64,000 bases of DNA. Origin: Acidimicrobiia bacterium. GTDB lineage: Bacteria; Actinomycetota; Acidimicrobiia; Acidimicrobiales; CAIXPF01. Both the position numbers and the translations under genes were made by a program. Position 1 is the first letter of the stretch; each line of letters opens with the position of its first letter. This document shows positions 63,395 to 64,000 of the stretch, piece by piece. Location: NCBI GenBank assembly GCA_947476745.1, contig CANJRG010000011.1, positions 78,579-142,578 of the forward strand, in the 5' to 3' direction. Below the pieces are notes generated by a model. That model was given only the letters and a program-made list of their open reading frames with translations. It was not told the origin of the DNA and ran no database searches.

Positions 63395-64000
<606 letters not shown>

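Overview
The window is about 72% G+C, densely packed and free of insertion sequences, phage genes and CRISPR. The gene set points to a free-living, aerobic, high-G+C actinobacterium, most likely of the Acidimicrobiia. This is an inference from gene content: several luciferase-like (F420-type) oxidoreductases, many acyl-CoA/CoA-transferase/thiolase-like genes, a GlxR-type CRP regulator, a homodimeric AceE, an actinobacterial surface domain, and mostly GTG/ATG starts with short overlaps. No 16S or other taxonomic marker is present.

Layout. 1-3515: end of disA, a CRP regulator, and the overlapping set ispD-ispF-rlmB (MEP isoprenoid pathway plus a 23S rRNA methyltransferase with a repeat-built tail). 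3541-9985: catabolic genes (D-aminoacylase type amidohydrolase, GMC oxidoreductase, hotdog thioesterase, acyl-CoA ligase), a truncated ATP-grasp remnant, and a PH-domain membrane protein with a 51-residue partner. 10233-16527: two envelope proteins, an isobutyryl-CoA-mutase-like large subunit, an LLM oxidoreductase and a thiolase-like protein. 16635-24999: a giant beta-propeller/PKD membrane protein facing an overlapping or closely spaced MoxR-DUF58-transglutaminase set whose transglutaminase has lost its catalytic Cys. 25277-32594: aceE, glycerate kinase, trehalose synthesis (otsA/otsB, convergent), a LytR_C protein. 32742-38608: tRNA-Thr, a pair of YHYH lipoproteins divergent from a TetR regulator with a clear operator/promoter, PIG-L deacetylase, peptidase E, a methyltransferase. 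38724-48515: double-domain CoA transferase, multicopper oxidase, decayed polysaccharide genes (asnB, glycosyltransferase), secreted beta-helix protein, a two-component system. 48582-60772: a long acyl-CoA/F420 region with VOC, SDR, LLM, CoxS- and CoxM-like subunits, enoyl-CoA hydratase, TetR and alpha/beta hydrolase genes. 60864-64000: LppM-type lipoprotein, MhuD-like haem-degrading enzyme, esterase and an unrecognised gene running off the right edge.

How it fits together. Much of the window serves breakdown of acyl-CoA, steroid-like or branched substrates: activation by the ligase, CoA transfer, dehydrogenation, hydration, SDR steps, thiolase-like cleavage and B12-dependent rearrangement. 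The most system-like pieces are the MoxR-DUF58-transglutaminase set with its PKD partner and the TetR-controlled YHYH lipoprotein pair. The window also shows decay (four damaged loci) and an unusual abundance of short tandem repeats at gene ends and in protein linkers.
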